Positions 34,393 to 45,322 of a stretch of DNA of 64,000 nt are shown piece after piece. Made by a program: the position numbers and the translations under genes. The notes beneath the pieces are model-generated. The model was not told the DNA's origin. It searched no databases and saw only the letters and a program-made list of their open reading frames with translations. The stretch covers positions 930,001 through 994,000 of the forward strand of contig JAKUDP010000001.1 in the NCBI GenBank assembly GCA_022570795.1, written 5' to 3'. The DNA is from Sphaerulina vaccinii (taxonomy: Eukaryota > Ascomycota > Dothideomycetes > Mycosphaerellales > Mycosphaerellaceae). Numbering within the stretch: position 1 is the stretch's first letter; every line of letters starts with the position of its first letter.

Positions 34393-37300
34393 ATGGAGCG
34401 CACAGAGACGAGGCATAGCGCCTCGACCGGAGCAAGCTCATCCTCGACCCAGCCTGGAGTACCCAACAATGCCACCACTAGTGGGCCAGCAAGGAGGAAG
34501 TCGACGATGTCTACCGTCCTGGACGAGCCTAGGAGCAACACCGAGACGAAGGCCGAACCTAAGCAATCCCTGGCCGAAAAGATCAAAACAATGTGGATCG
34601 CGAAGACTGGCATCGACATGAGGACTTATCAATCCATGTTCAAATCATCCATTGCGCCTACGATCACCCTGGCCCTATACCAGGTCGACTCCTTCGCAAG
34701 CTACTATACAACGCTAGGGTATCTTTCAATAGTCATGACCATCCTCACGATAGTGATTATGCCCCGGGCCAAGATGCTACAGACTATGCTAGTCAGCATT
34801 TTCTTTACATCTCTAGGCGCAGCATTGTCCCTACTGGCCATGTACTGCTGCGTTCAGGCGAGGGGCGGAAGTACAGCGACTTACGATTCATCTGCTAGTG
34901 CAGTGGCTGCAGTTTGGTTGATATTTCAGATCTTCTGCATTAGTGTTGTGCGAGCAAAGCTGCCTCAGTACAACATTCCTTGCATCATGTGGGCTATCTT
35001 TGCAAACGTCTCCATGATCTATGGTCCTCAGTTCCCAACAATGGCACTCGCGGAGTCCTTCACAAGAAGGTTACTTGTGGGCTTCCTCACCGGTTTTGCC
35101 ATTGGAATTGCGGTATCATTGCTCCTGTTCCCTCTGAACAGCCGTCAGGTTGCCTTCAACGGCATCAATGGCTACATTGCAGGGCTGCGTGGAGCTTTGC
35201 AGGCGAATCTGGACTATATGCATAGCCTGGAAGTCGAGGACATGTTCGCAGCTGCCACGACTAACACAATTGGCGAGAAGCTTCCGAAGAGTGTGGAAGC
35301 ACAAGCTTTCAAGCAGAAGATGGCAGCTCTGTCGGCACTGCATGGAAAGCTCTCCACCGACCTGCCATTTGCAAAACGTGAAGTCGCTATCGGCTTCCTT
35401 GGACCAGACGATATACAGGAGACATTCCGGCTCCTGCGTCTCATTATGATACCGACAGTCGGTCTCAGCTGCATGGCTGATATCTTTATTCGGATTGCAG
35501 AAGATCGAGGCTGGGACCGAGATGTAGACCTTTCCGAAGCCAAACCTGAGGACGCTCACAACGAGAGTGAGAAAATCAGAATTGAAACTGTCAACGAGTG
35601 GCATTCACTCATGAAGCGACTGCGCGAACCCTTTGAAAGCGTCACGAAGACTATAGACGATGGTTTGGAGCACGTTCGAGTGACCTTGCAGCTGGGAGCG
35701 AAAACCTGGAAGAAGACGAGCGATCAAGATGTTGAGAAAGAGGGCACTGAGCCTAAGCCTGGAGATCAAGGTTTCGCAGAATCTTTCCTTCTGCGATCCA
35801 GAGCTTTCCATGAGAGCAAGAAGGTGATGCTGCGTGAATGGTGCTCATTGCATGACATCGAGCTACCAGAGGGATTCTTCGAAAACCCAGAAGGAATGAA
35901 CTTCGAAGCACCATCGTGGCTCAACGAGGGTATACTGTCCGAGCCACACAGAAAGCTGCGTCGGCAGCTCTTTCTATGCTTGTACATGGAGTTCCTCCTT
36001 ATCAGCATTGCGAAGCGCACATACAAGCTCATTAAGGCCGTCGATGCGTTCCGCGATCACGGTAAGCTTAGCAGGAAGCGATTGGTGGTACCTGGATACA
36101 AGAGAACGCGGAAGTGGTTCACAAGTCTGTTTCGAGGCAACGAAGACGCTCATGAAGACAACGATCTAGCCACGGACGGCCAGACTCCACAGGTCTATCT
36201 CGGAGATGCGTACAAGAAGAGAAAGGATCCAGAACATCTACCTCCCGCAAATGCGTGGGAATCATTTGGCGACTACTTACGCTCGGTCTCCCACTTCTTC
36301 CAGTCGCCGGCTGCGGCATTCGGACTGCGAGCTGCTGCTGCCACAATGAGTATCGCTGTTGTAAGCTTTCTTCGCGACACGCAAACGTTCTTCACGCAGG
36401 AACGTCTGTTCTGGGCGCAGATCATGACTTCGATCGCGATGAGTCCCACCGCTGGTCAATCTCTTCGCGGATTCTGCTTCAGAGCAGGCGGCACAGCACT
36501 AGCCATGGTCACCTCTCTGATAGCCTGGTACATTGTTGACGAGAACACAGCTGGGATCATTGTCTTCTTCTTCGTCATGATGCATATTGGCGCGTACATC
36601 ATGCTGAAGTACCCGGTCTACATCCAAGTCGGTGTCATCTACCAGATCACTACATCCCTCATCATCGGCTACGAACTGCAGGCTCGTAAGCTGGGTATTG
36701 AGGTCGCCACGACCAATGGGCAAGCTTACTATCCCATCTATGAACTTGGACCAATTCGTCTGGCAACAGTGTGCGCAGGTCTCTTCGTGGCTTGGATCTT
36801 CACCTGGATGCCCTATCCCATCAGCGAACACAACGTGCTTCGTAAGCAGCTTGGGTCTTCTCTATACCTGCTTGCCAACTACTACTCGGTAATGCACGAG
36901 ACACTCCGCATCAGGCTCCGTAACGAACAAGGCGACATGCATTCGAAACATAGTCCAGGTCGCAGGCTTGAGAAAGCGCGTAACAAGGTCTACTCTAAAG
37001 CCAGCCTGACTATTGCCAGCCTTCGTGCGCAAGCTCAAGTAGTCAAGTTCGATATTCCCATCGGCGGCAAGTTTCCGAGTGAGCAGTATTCGCGGTTAGT
37101 GAACAACCTTCAGAGCATTCTGAACTTCATGTCCTTGGTCTCGGTGGCTTCTTACAGTTTCGAAGAACTGCGCGCGGACATCGAAGACGACCAACACGGA
37201 CTGAAATGGCTTCACGACTTTGAGAGACTAATAGGTGATGCCAGCTACACATCTGAGCAGGTCACGACATTGCTCACGCTACTTTCGGCATCTATCACGA

Positions 37301-37623
37301 CTGAACAAGCATTGCCGCCGTATCTCCGCGTTCCTGAGCCTTACATCTTAAGCCAGAAGCTAGACGACCTGGACAAAGACATTCTGTCGATAAGACACAT
37401 CGCCGAGCCGGGCTATGCAAGCTTTGCTGTTGTTCAAATTGGTACTCGGTTCATCTATGAAGACTTGCGTCGTCTAGTGGCCGGTATCAAGGACCTTGTT
37501 GGCGAGCTAGACTTCAGTTTTCATATTGTCTCAACTTCCGATCCTACTCGAGGAGAATCAGAAGAGACCCTGGTCATGACGCGGACACGAGGAAATACCA
37601 TCAGCAGGGCCAAGCAGGACTAG
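34393..37623 (+). CDS. BRE4 / ArAE-2-type multi-span membrane protein (FUSC-like)
   Basis: 1076 residues, no intron. The N-terminal half matches the 'putative ER transporter, 6TM' domain: six spans between about residues 85 and 245 (YYTTLGYLSIVMTILTIVIM .. LLVGFLTGFAIGIAVSLLLFP). A second set of hydrophobic spans lies at about 635-820 (SPAAAFGLRAAAATMSIAVV .. FRAGGTALAMVTSLIAWYIV .. IRLATVCAGLFVAWIFTWMP), as in fusaric-acid-resistance-like exporters. A soluble BRE4-type C-terminal domain follows (about 820-1076). Family members are linked to brefeldin A sensitivity and efflux of aromatic acids; the actual substrate is unknown. The first 60 residues are disordered and Ser/Thr-rich. Confidence 0.88.
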   Translation: MERTETRHSASTGASSSSTQPGVPNNATTSGPARRKSTMSTVLDEPRSNTETKAEPKQSLAEKIKTMWIAKTGIDMRTYQSMFKSSIAPTITLALYQVDSFASYYTTLGYLSIVMTILTIVIMPRAKMLQTMLVSIFFTSLGAALSLLAMYCCVQARGGSTATYDSSASAVAAVWLIFQIFCISVVRAKLPQYNIPCIMWAIFANVSMIYGPQFPTMALAESFTRRLLVGFLTGFAIGIAVSLLLFPLNSRQVAFNGINGYIAGLRGALQANLDYMHSLEVEDMFAAATTNTIGEKLPKSVEAQAFKQKMAALSALHGKLSTDLPFAKREVAIGFLGPDDIQETFRLLRLIMIPTVGLSCMADIFIRIAEDRGWDRDVDLSEAKPEDAHNESEKIRIETVNEWHSLMKRLREPFESVTKTIDDGLEHVRVTLQLGAKTWKKTSDQDVEKEGTEPKPGDQGFAESFLLRSRAFHESKKVMLREWCSLHDIELPEGFFENPEGMNFEAPSWLNEGILSEPHRKLRRQLFLCLYMEFLLISIAKRTYKLIKAVDAFRDHGKLSRKRLVVPGYKRTRKWFTSLFRGNEDAHEDNDLATDGQTPQVYLGDAYKKRKDPEHLPPANAWESFGDYLRSVSHFFQSPAAAFGLRAAAATMSIAVVSFLRDTQTFFTQERLFWAQIMTSIAMSPTAGQSLRGFCFRAGGTALAMVTSLIAWYIVDENTAGIIVFFFVMMHIGAYIMLKYPVYIQVGVIYQITTSLIIGYELQARKLGIEVATTNGQAYYPIYELGPIRLATVCAGLFVAWIFTWMPYPISEHNVLRKQLGSSLYLLANYYSVMHETLRIRLRNEQGDMHSKHSPGRRLEKARNKVYSKASLTIASLRAQAQVVKFDIPIGGKFPSEQYSRLVNNLQSILNFMSLVSVASYSFEELRADIEDDQHGLKWLHDFERLIGDASYTSEQVTTLLTLLSASITTEQALPPYLRVPEPYILSQKLDDLDKDILSIRHIAEPGYASFAVVQIGTRFIYEDLRRLVAGIKDLVGELDFSFHIVSTSDPTRGESEETLVMTRTRGNTISRAKQD

Positions 37624-38222
37624 ACGCACTGTCGAGCGATCCCGGCTTGACTATTGATCTGTTCAGCAGGCCGCTGATTTAAGCAATGTTGTCTTTGTCG
37701 CCTCACACTGCCTCTGCCTCCAAGCTTTGCGTGCTCAAGAAATGCTTGAAGCAGTTGCCGATACAATATATACTCTGGCCAAGCCTTTACACCACCAAAG
37801 TTTCCCCACTTGGCCGTGCAGAAGTCAGAAATTGTTATCGGCTTTTGAACCTCTTCTCGTTCATCGGAAGCACCTTTTGTAGGCGCAGCCTTTTGTGGTA
37901 TTTCGGAGAGCGATCGTGTCTTTATCTCTGGCGTCTTGGTACAACGACGTTGAGAATAAGCCAAGAACAGTGGGACGACGCTTGGCCGACTTCGCAGCTC
38001 TTCATCGTACGTGAGTTCCTGCAGAACCTTTCTGCCTAAGTGATCACGGACCTACAGTGGATACCTGGATGGGCACCTCATATGATCTAAGGTGCAATAC
38101 GAGATTCTCCCGGTACTGCGGTGGCATTCTCCTCAAGTCAAGCTTCACAACGTGCTACATTAGCCGCTTGGAAATGATCGACAGCACAAACGCTTGGTGA
38201 CGTCGGAACTCCTCGCGAAGTA
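37624..38222. other. Intergenic region transporter / lactonase
   Basis: About 600 bases. A minus-strand open frame over 37620-37964 lacks an ATG and is not convincing. An upstream exon of the lactonase carrying a signal peptide could lie here but was not identified. Confidence 0.4.
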
Positions 38223-39496
38223 ATGCCGTACCCGATGGCCATGGCAGACGTCTTATGGGGTCTGTATGATCAGACTTGGCTGTACTTAAGTGGCCAAGGA
38301 TATCACTGCGAAGGAACAGCAGGACTTCATCACGCCGCCGCCATGGTCAATATCACTCATGTCAATCTTTTGCAGCTTTCGACCAGCTTCGACTATGCCA
38401 ACCATCTTCAAGCTATAGCGAATGCCTCGACAGACCATGTATCGCTCATTTCATACGACCAAACCTTCGTGGATGATGTTCTCGGCACCAATGTCACTCA
38501 GAGGCTAGTCGCAGAACTTCCCTGGAATGCCTTCCATGAAGCAGGAGTATACAATCATGGTAAGAATGACCACGTCAATCCCCAATGGCATGCTTCTGAC
38601 TCTGAAAAGCTACCAAGAAGATATATGCCACGAGCAACTGGGCTGGCAGCTTGGACAACCCTATCAATGTCACCATCATCGATACAGAGACTGATGAAAT
38701 CACCCATCACCGATACCCCAATGTATCAGAAGCAAATGGTGCCACTGCATATTACCCTCCTGGAACTCCACCCGATAGCAGTGAAGGGCAAGCCATTGTC
38801 TTCTGCGATGAAGGCGACTTCAACCACCACTCGAAGCTCACAGTGGTCAACCCAGCCACCAACGAGACAAAAGTCCTGCTCAACTCCTTCATGGGCCGCA
38901 ACTTTTCCTCACTAAACGACATCGTCCAACATCCCATCACAGGAGATCTCTGGTTCACGGACGCTCGCTACGCTTACTGGCAGTACTTTGCTCCGGAGCC
39001 AGTGATCCGGCCTCAGGTCTATCGCTTCGAGCCTCTCACAGGCGTCCTACAGGCTGTGGCAGATGACTTCGTTGCACCTAATGGCATTGAGTTCTCGCCT
39101 GACTACAAGCATGTATATGTGACAGATACGGGAGTCCATACATTTCCTGGCAAGGACAATTTCACCGCGCCTGCGTCCATATACAGATTCGATATCACGG
39201 AAGATGGCAAGCGACTGAAGAACAGACAATTATTCGCTTATAGTGATGTTGGATTTCCAGATGGTATCCATACTGATATCAAAGGGAATGTCTACTCGGC
39301 TACGAGCGTTGGTGTGCATGTCTGGAACGCCGAGGGCGTGCTCATTGGCAAGTTTGCTGTTGGTGGTTTGGGTGTCAACAACTTCATCTTTGTTCCAAAC
39401 GGAATTTACATTCAGAACGCATACAAGCTGTGGTATGTATCGATCATCGCAGAGGGAAGAACTGTCAGGAGGGACTTCAAACTGGGGTCGAAGTAA
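38223..39496 (+). CDS. SMP-30/gluconolactonase-like lactonase (six-bladed beta-propeller)
   Basis: Exons 38223-38559 and 38610-39496 (50-base intron, GTAAGA..AAAG) give 407 residues. The family hydrolyses lactones through a calcium held at the propeller axis. Likely metal ligands are visible: Glu in FHEAGVY just before the intron, Asn in SSLNDIVQHP, Asn in VAPNGIEFSPD and Asp in GFPDGIHTD. LWFTDARYAYWQYF is also typical. Secreted fungal relatives begin with a signal peptide; here the ATG at 38223 gives MPYPMAMADVLWGLYDQ, which is not a clear one, although several NxT/S sites suggest secretion. A missing 5' exon is possible, so the start is tentative. Confidence 0.82.
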
Positions 39497-39693
39497 GGTC
39501 ATACATCATATGCTAGTAGCCTGCAGGACTTGCAACTGATGCATGTGTCACACAGCCTGGGGTTGAGGACTCTACTCCATAAAGCGAGGCAGTATGGAGG
39601 TGCACTTTACAATCGCATAAAATTGTGGCGAGGTCCTGACTAGCAGGCGTTGGCCATTGTACAAATGTATACCAAGATAATCTGCTATCAGTA

Positions 39694-40974
39694 CTACTCT
39701 TCAATAGCCGAATCAACAAGTGAATGTTGTTGCGCACCAACATCAACCATTCCACTCCTCTTCCGCCCTTCCATACTCGGTCTTTTCTGCCTATCTCTCC
39801 CATCCGGCACAACATCCCTATACTCTCCCACAGCCGGCAAAGGAAACATATCTCCGCCTCTCCTCCAGTTCTCCAGAGTTACCATAGTCTCCACTCTCAA
39901 GTCCTCGCAAATGGAGTCCACTTTGATATCGTTCCTATCGTAGCCGAAAGGATCCTCAAGTTGTGCTCCAATTGCCTCGATCCCGTAGAGCGTAAAAGAG
40001 ACTATGCCAACGAGGAGGATTGACCACCACCCCATTTCCTTGACGAGTGCGAAAGGTAGGACCATGCAGAAGAGTGCTAGGACCTGTCGCGTGTGGATGA
40101 GGTAGGCGACTGGTAGAGGCGTGAGATGTATAGTCTCCATTGTTCCTGCAAAACAGTGCAATTAGCAAGTATGCAATTTGACTCTGCTCGTGCTGAGCTT
40201 GCACTCACCATATGCCGCAACTAAAGTGTTAAGCTGTACACTCATCTGACTAGCTTGTGGGCTGTGAAACCACCCTCTATCATGAGCGCGTTTGATATAC
40301 CCTTCAACCTGAATACTCAATTGCAACAGCAACGCCAAACCCGCCTCTTCATGTCCCTTCGTCCCGCGAGGTAACAACTCATCATACTCAGGTTTATACA
40401 CACTGACACTTTCTCTCCTATGCCTCTCAATCTCTCTTTCGCTCGGCATCTGCAGAAGAGGGATCTCCTGTCCCCACTCTGCTCTCAGACTGTTCTTCGC
40501 AGCAAAGATCATAGCCAGAAGTAATCTGACAGTGCGTTCTGTATCCGCTCTCTCGGCCTCTGTAGGTGGTAGTCCGGAGGCCTTGTAAGAACAGGCCAGA
40601 AAGCTTCTCGTCAAATTCCTGATAGATGTTTCCACAGTCGTGAAGAGCTGATTGCCCTGCCAGAATCTGTCGTAGGAAGTTGAGTTGCGAAAGACGAGCA
40701 TGAGGCCTACAACGATTGAGAGACTAGGGACTGTGGCGGAGGGAATCCCTAGGTTGCCATCTATCCTTTGGTTGATGTAGCACACCGCCGTGGCGAAAAG
40801 AGCGTGTAAAATGATTGGAACTGCGATATCAAGGTGAATGGCGCCCTTGATGAACCGTAGTACCAGAGGCCATCTCCGAGGTTTCTTCCTGGAGCTGTAG
40901 TAGCTTGGAAATGTTGGTGTTCGGGTGCCATTGGGAATAGATCTTGAGTCTCGCAGTCGTCCGTTTCTTGCCAT
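39694..40974 (-). CDS. Bestrophin-like membrane protein (UPF0187 / anion channel family)
   Basis: Exons 40974-40209 and 40145-39694 (63-base intron) give 405 residues. The bestrophin-like core is clear: AIHLDIAVPIILHALFATAV, IVVGLMLVFRNSTSYDRFWQ (the strongly conserved FR-N-SYDR-W motif), LLLAMIFAAKNSLR and, after the intron, HLTPLPVAYLIHTRQVLALF and ILLVGIVSFTLYGIEAIG followed by EDPFGYDRNDI. Bestrophins and their microbial relatives are pentameric anion channels. The ATG at 40974 (MARNGRLRD) is chosen; an in-frame ATG at 41067 would add 31 residues. The C-terminal about 60 residues are polar and variable. Confidence 0.88.
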
Positions 40975-41629
40975 TGTATCGCAGTTTCTCAATCTTGTGA
41001 GAAACCTGTCCAGATGAGAGCGAAAGACAAAAGCTCTCGGAAATGTGAGATGTCTATCCTTTCTCATTATCCTCGTGGTAGCACCTCCACCGCCATATAC
41101 GTTCTCGTCAGCTACCAAGGAAACCAAGCAACTCTCTGGTAGCTTGTTGCCCTATCCAATGCTAAACTTTCCGTTGCCTAGCCCGTCTGACGATATCATG
41201 GAGAGGAAAGAAGGCAGCAAAAGAACGTGGATGCATGTCAGTGGTGGCCGTCGCCCGCGAAATGGACAAGGTATGCTGTCGATCTGAAACCCGCTTCTGA
41301 TACGCCAGTATCCCTGCTCCGCGGCAGCAATACATATAAAACGCAGCTGCTCTCGCGATTTGGAGAGACTTGCTGGAAGGTCTAGAGTCACAGAGGTCAT
41401 GTTGAAAGTAAGAGAAGTGTTTCTAAAATTCATGCATTGCAATTGCTATGTCGCCAATGTAGGCGAGCTATCGGAACATTCTATCATCGCCCAGGTATTA
41501 ACGCCTCCCATATGAGCGTTGTCTTGAACGTCCTCGAACCGCCTGCTCTATGCAGACGTAGACGCCGAATCAGAACCTGCCGCAGTGAATCGAGCTTCTC
41601 ATTACCATATGCCAAACGTATTGTTACAC
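40975..41629. other. Intergenic region bestrophin-like gene / cdc48
   Basis: About 650 bases holding the bestrophin-like promoter and the cdc48 3' flank; no other gene seen. Confidence 0.5.
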
Positions 41630-44164
41630 TTAGTCGTAGAGATCCTCCTCGCCAGCGCCTATAACATTGTTAGTGGTTGTGTATACAAGAGTCGGAGAGG
41701 TCAGTAACGTACCATTTTGCTGCGCATCAGCTGCAGCTCCCTCTGCACCACCTTCAGGGAAGCGGAAGAAGGCACTTCCACCAGCGGAAGTCTTCATGCT
41801 TTGAGCAAAGGCCTCGTACCGCCTAATCTCAGTGTCTGTGACCGAACGACGAGCTGATGCCATGGCCTCCTCGAAGTGACGTCTCGTCAGCTCTGGCACT
41901 GGGTCCTCTTCTTCAATGTCCTCCTCCATCTTTGTGTCATCATCTCCCTCTCCTGCAGCGGCATCGCGCTCCTTCTGCTTCTCAATGGCGATCGAGATGC
42001 TCTCCTTGATGGCGAGCTTCACAGCGCGCTGTGTGATGAAGCCAAGATCGGCACCAGAGAAGCCGTGTGTCTTCGAGGCGATGAAGGAAAGGTCGACATC
42101 GCCAGCAACAGGCGTCTTGCGGAGCTGAGCCTTGAGAATGCTCTCACGGCCAGCTTGGTCGGGAAGTGGGACGTACACGAGGGTGTCGAGACGACCGGGT
42201 CTGCAGAGAGCATTGTCGAGCTGCTCTGGTCGGTTAGTGGCACCAATAACGAAGACGTTCTTCTTGCTGGTCATGCCGTCCATCTCAGTGAGCAGTTGGT
42301 TGACAACGCGATCGCTGGCACCACCGGCATCACCCTGAGATCCACCTCGGGACTTCGCGATAGAGTCCAACTCATCGAGGAAGACAACACAAGGAGCAGC
42401 AGCGCGAGCCTTGTCGAAGATATCTCGGATGTTGCTCTCGGACTCACCGAACCACATGGAAAGCAGTTCAGGACCCTTGACCGAGATGAAGTTGGCAGAG
42501 CACTCGTTGGCGACTGCCTTGGCAAGAAGAGTCTTACCAGTACCTGGTGGACCGTAGAAGAGCACACCTCGAGATGGGCTGAGACCGAACTTGAGGAACT
42601 TCTCTGGGTGGTCGACTGGGTATTGTACGCTCTCGACGAGCTCGCGCTTGACGTCTTCCAGACCACCAATGTCGTCCCAGCGCACGTTCGGCACTTCCAC
42701 AACTGCGACCTCGCGAAGAGCGCTTGGGTTGCTGACGCCGAGGGCGAAGCGGAAGTTCTCTTGTGTGACACCAAGGCTGTCAAGCACCTCAGCATCAATG
42801 GTGTCCTCATCCAAGTCAATCAGGTCCATCTTCTCACGAATCTGTTGCATGGCGGCTTCTGAGCAGAGAGAAGCAATATCGGAACCGACGTAGCCGTGAG
42901 TCTCGGCGGCGATGGTCTCGAGGTCCACTTCTTCGGCGAGCTTCATGTTCTTTGTGTGGATCTGCAGAATCTCTAGGCGACCAGTTGGGTCTGGGATACC
43001 GATGTCGACTTCACGATCGAAGCGGCCGAAACGACGAAGGGCGGGATCGATGGAGTTCGGGCGATTGGTTGCAGCCATAACGACTACGTTAGAGCGAGCC
43101 TTCATGCCGTCCATGAGAGTGAGCAACTGAGAGACGACACGACGCTCGACTTCGCCGTTGGTCTTCTCACGCTTTGGCGCAATCGAATCGATCTCATCGA
43201 TGAAGATGATGGCCGGGCTGTTCTTCTCGGCCTCTTCGAAGGCTTTCCGCAGGTTGGATTCCGACTCACCAGCCATCTTCGACATGATTTCTGGTCCGTT
43301 GATGAGGAAGAAGAATGCACCAGTCTCATTGGCAACAGCACGCGCCATGAGCGTCTTACCAGTACCGGGAGGACCGTACATGAGGATACCTCGTGGAGGC
43401 TTGATACCGATGGACTTGAAGAGCTGAGGATGTCTGAGCGGCAGCTCGACGAGTTCTCTCACTTGTGCCATTTGTTTGCGGCAACCACCGATATCATCGT
43501 AGCCGACTTCGTTGAGGTTGCCCTCTTCGTCCTCGCGCTGAATAGGCTCGCCTTCGCAGTGGATGACTGTGTCCTGTGCCACGATACCGTACTCTGGTGG
43601 ATCAATCTCGACAACCTTGAATTCGACTGTTCGCATAGCGGCGCGTGCAGTGAAGAGGTCGCCTTGTCGAAGCGGTCGGTAGGCCTCACGGAAATATGGT
43701 GCGAGGAAGACATCGAAGAGGGAGCCAGTAAGGCCCTCAATGGTGTCTGCCATAGGAAGAACAGCAATACGCTTGGCGTACTTGATGTCGGGGCATGGGT
43801 TGACTGTGACAACGTCGCCGAGCTTGACGCGGAGGTTGTGTCTCACGACGCGGTTCATGCGCACTGACCCATCATCGAGATCATCATCGGCGAGCACGAT
43901 GAGCACTGTGTCCTTTCTCTTCTTGCCCTTGACGAGGACAGTGTCACCGCGGAAGAGCTGCAGCGTCTCCATGGTGTTATTTGACAGCGCGAGGATGGAG
44001 TTGTCGTCAGTGACGGCGTCTGTGACAATCAAGCTGTTGGGCTTCTTCTTCTTCTTGAGGATGGCTGTGGCGACCTCGTTTTCATCGCGCTTCTCGCCAC
44101 CAGACGGGTCGTTGTCCAGCTTGACCTTCGCCTTGCTGGCGGCGTGGTCTGGTTCGGCACTCAT
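41630..44164 (-). CDS. cdc48: AAA ATPase Cdc48 (p97/VCP)
   Basis: Hexameric segregase that pulls ubiquitylated proteins from membranes, chromatin and complexes for degradation (ERAD, UPS). Exons 44164-41713 and 41658-41630 give 826 residues. Start MSAEPDHAASK is the first ATG in frame; codons upstream are non-ATG. Parts: N-domain (about 30-200, SLIVTDAV..DDNS, HNLRVKLGDVV); D1 with Walker A GPPGTGKT at about 265 and Walker B IIFIDEIDSIAPKR; D2 with Walker A at about 538 and VVFLDELDSIAKSRGG; and arginine fingers after each. The C-terminal DLYD motif, which binds PUB/PUL-domain cofactors, lies in the last exon. The 54-base terminal intron is a multiple of three and free of stops, so its retention would insert 18 residues just before that motif. 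Confidence 0.97.
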   Translation of the reverse strand: MSAEPDHAASKAKVKLDNDPSGGEKRDENEVATAILKKKKKPNSLIVTDAVTDDNSILALSNNTMETLQLFRGDTVLVKGKKRKDTVLIVLADDDLDDGSVRMNRVVRHNLRVKLGDVVTVNPCPDIKYAKRIAVLPMADTIEGLTGSLFDVFLAPYFREAYRPLRQGDLFTARAAMRTVEFKVVEIDPPEYGIVAQDTVIHCEGEPIQREDEEGNLNEVGYDDIGGCRKQMAQVRELVELPLRHPQLFKSIGIKPPRGILMYGPPGTGKTLMARAVANETGAFFFLINGPEIMSKMAGESESNLRKAFEEAEKNSPAIIFIDEIDSIAPKREKTNGEVERRVVSQLLTLMDGMKARSNVVVMAATNRPNSIDPALRRFGRFDREVDIGIPDPTGRLEILQIHTKNMKLAEEVDLETIAAETHGYVGSDIASLCSEAAMQQIREKMDLIDLDEDTIDAEVLDSLGVTQENFRFALGVSNPSALREVAVVEVPNVRWDDIGGLEDVKRELVESVQYPVDHPEKFLKFGLSPSRGVLFYGPPGTGKTLLAKAVANECSANFISVKGPELLSMWFGESESNIRDIFDKARAAAPCVVFLDELDSIAKSRGGSQGDAGGASDRVVNQLLTEMDGMTSKKNVFVIGATNRPEQLDNALCRPGRLDTLVYVPLPDQAGRESILKAQLRKTPVAGDVDLSFIASKTHGFSGADLGFITQRAVKLAIKESISIAIEKQKERDAAAGEGDDDTKMEEDIEEEDPVPELTRRHFEEAMASARRSVTDTEIRRYEAFAQSMKTSAGGSAFFRFPEGGAEGAAADAQQNGTLLTSPTLVYTTTNNVIGAGEEDLYD

Positions 44165-45322
44165 GATGGGGAGTGTGAACTCGTTGGGGTTGTCTGTCTC
44201 GTGTGCTGTTATCTTCGCGAGATGTCCACGAACTCCGTCGGTGCTGTATTCGTCGTGTGCTGTCAGCGGCGGAAGTGTGACAGACGAAAGTGGGGGAGTT
44301 AGATGTGCTCGTGATGAAGATGAGCTTTGTGAAGGATTTAAAAGAGGTTGAGTCTGTGTTGTGGTAGCAAGGTAGAGAGTAGAGTGAGTGGATGATGTAG
44401 ACAGCTCTACCAAAGCTCGGTCCTTCCCTTAATAAGCCGCCTCACGCCTTCCATCACCTTCTCTGTCCCAGGCATCCACCAGTTGCGCGTTGTATTCACC
44501 TTCATGTCTCAATTTATTCACCTACGCGTTTTTCCATGCATGTGAGACTGCATTTGCCGCATACCGATGCTGTCTAGCGATGTTGCTGAAGGCCAGAGAG
44601 ACGGCATGCCTGAGGCTGCCCGTTGCCACCTGGATACAGTACGGCGAATCTTCGCGCTGAAGTCGGCGTCTGCGAGAGGACGCGCCTGTACGTTGTCAAG
44701 TTACTCCAGTATACAATGTGCCGTGCACCTTCGAAAGAACTTCCACTGGACTTCTTCGGCTGCAAGGGCAAGGACAAGAAGACGACTGCCCGGTTGTGAG
44801 ATGTCCAGGACGGCGACCTGGGTGCAGACTAGTGATCGTTCGTGATACCGTAGTGGACCTGTACGACAGTGAATGAACAATGAGTGAGTGTTGACAATGT
44901 CCTGATCTGGTAGAAGCAGGACGCCTCACTTGAACTGGTAGGCGCGAGATGGTTGTGGCTTCACCTTTCACGAACATCTTGCCACACCACAACAACAAAA
45001 CTGGGTTGCACCATCGGCGACTTATACACTACCAGAACACATTCACACATGGCCTCGGACTGGTCGTTGCCGGCTTCTCACAGCAAACGACACTGACTAC
45101 GACACGAGAGGCGCGCTGTAAACCACAACTGGGTTGCTGTTTGAAGACAGAGCGTTGATTTTTCCATCCTGCAAAAGTGTAGGTCTCTGCAGATTAAGCT
45201 GTACCAAGCATCCAGAGGCAGAGACAGTGTATGCCAGCAATCTTCATTTTCCTCGAGCCTTGTTCCCCAGTGAGGTCTCGGACTGATCAAGTCATCGGGA
45301 GTAGCTGAACTGGACAATCAGC
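44165..45322. promoter_or_regulatory. Divergent region cdc48 / AIG2-like gene
   Basis: 1158 bases between outward-facing starts; CT/CA-rich stretches near 44280-44500 are likely the cdc48 leader and core promoter. No RNA gene or further coding region was found. Confidence 0.4.

Noticed and set aside
37620..37964. 114-codon minus-strand frame
   Set aside because: It opens with TTG rather than ATG, overlaps the transporter stop and has no domain or consistent splice sites.
41876..42862. 328-codon open frame on the plus strand
   Set aside because: It is antisense to the cdc48 AAA domains, has no recognisable domain and is explained by codon bias of that gene.
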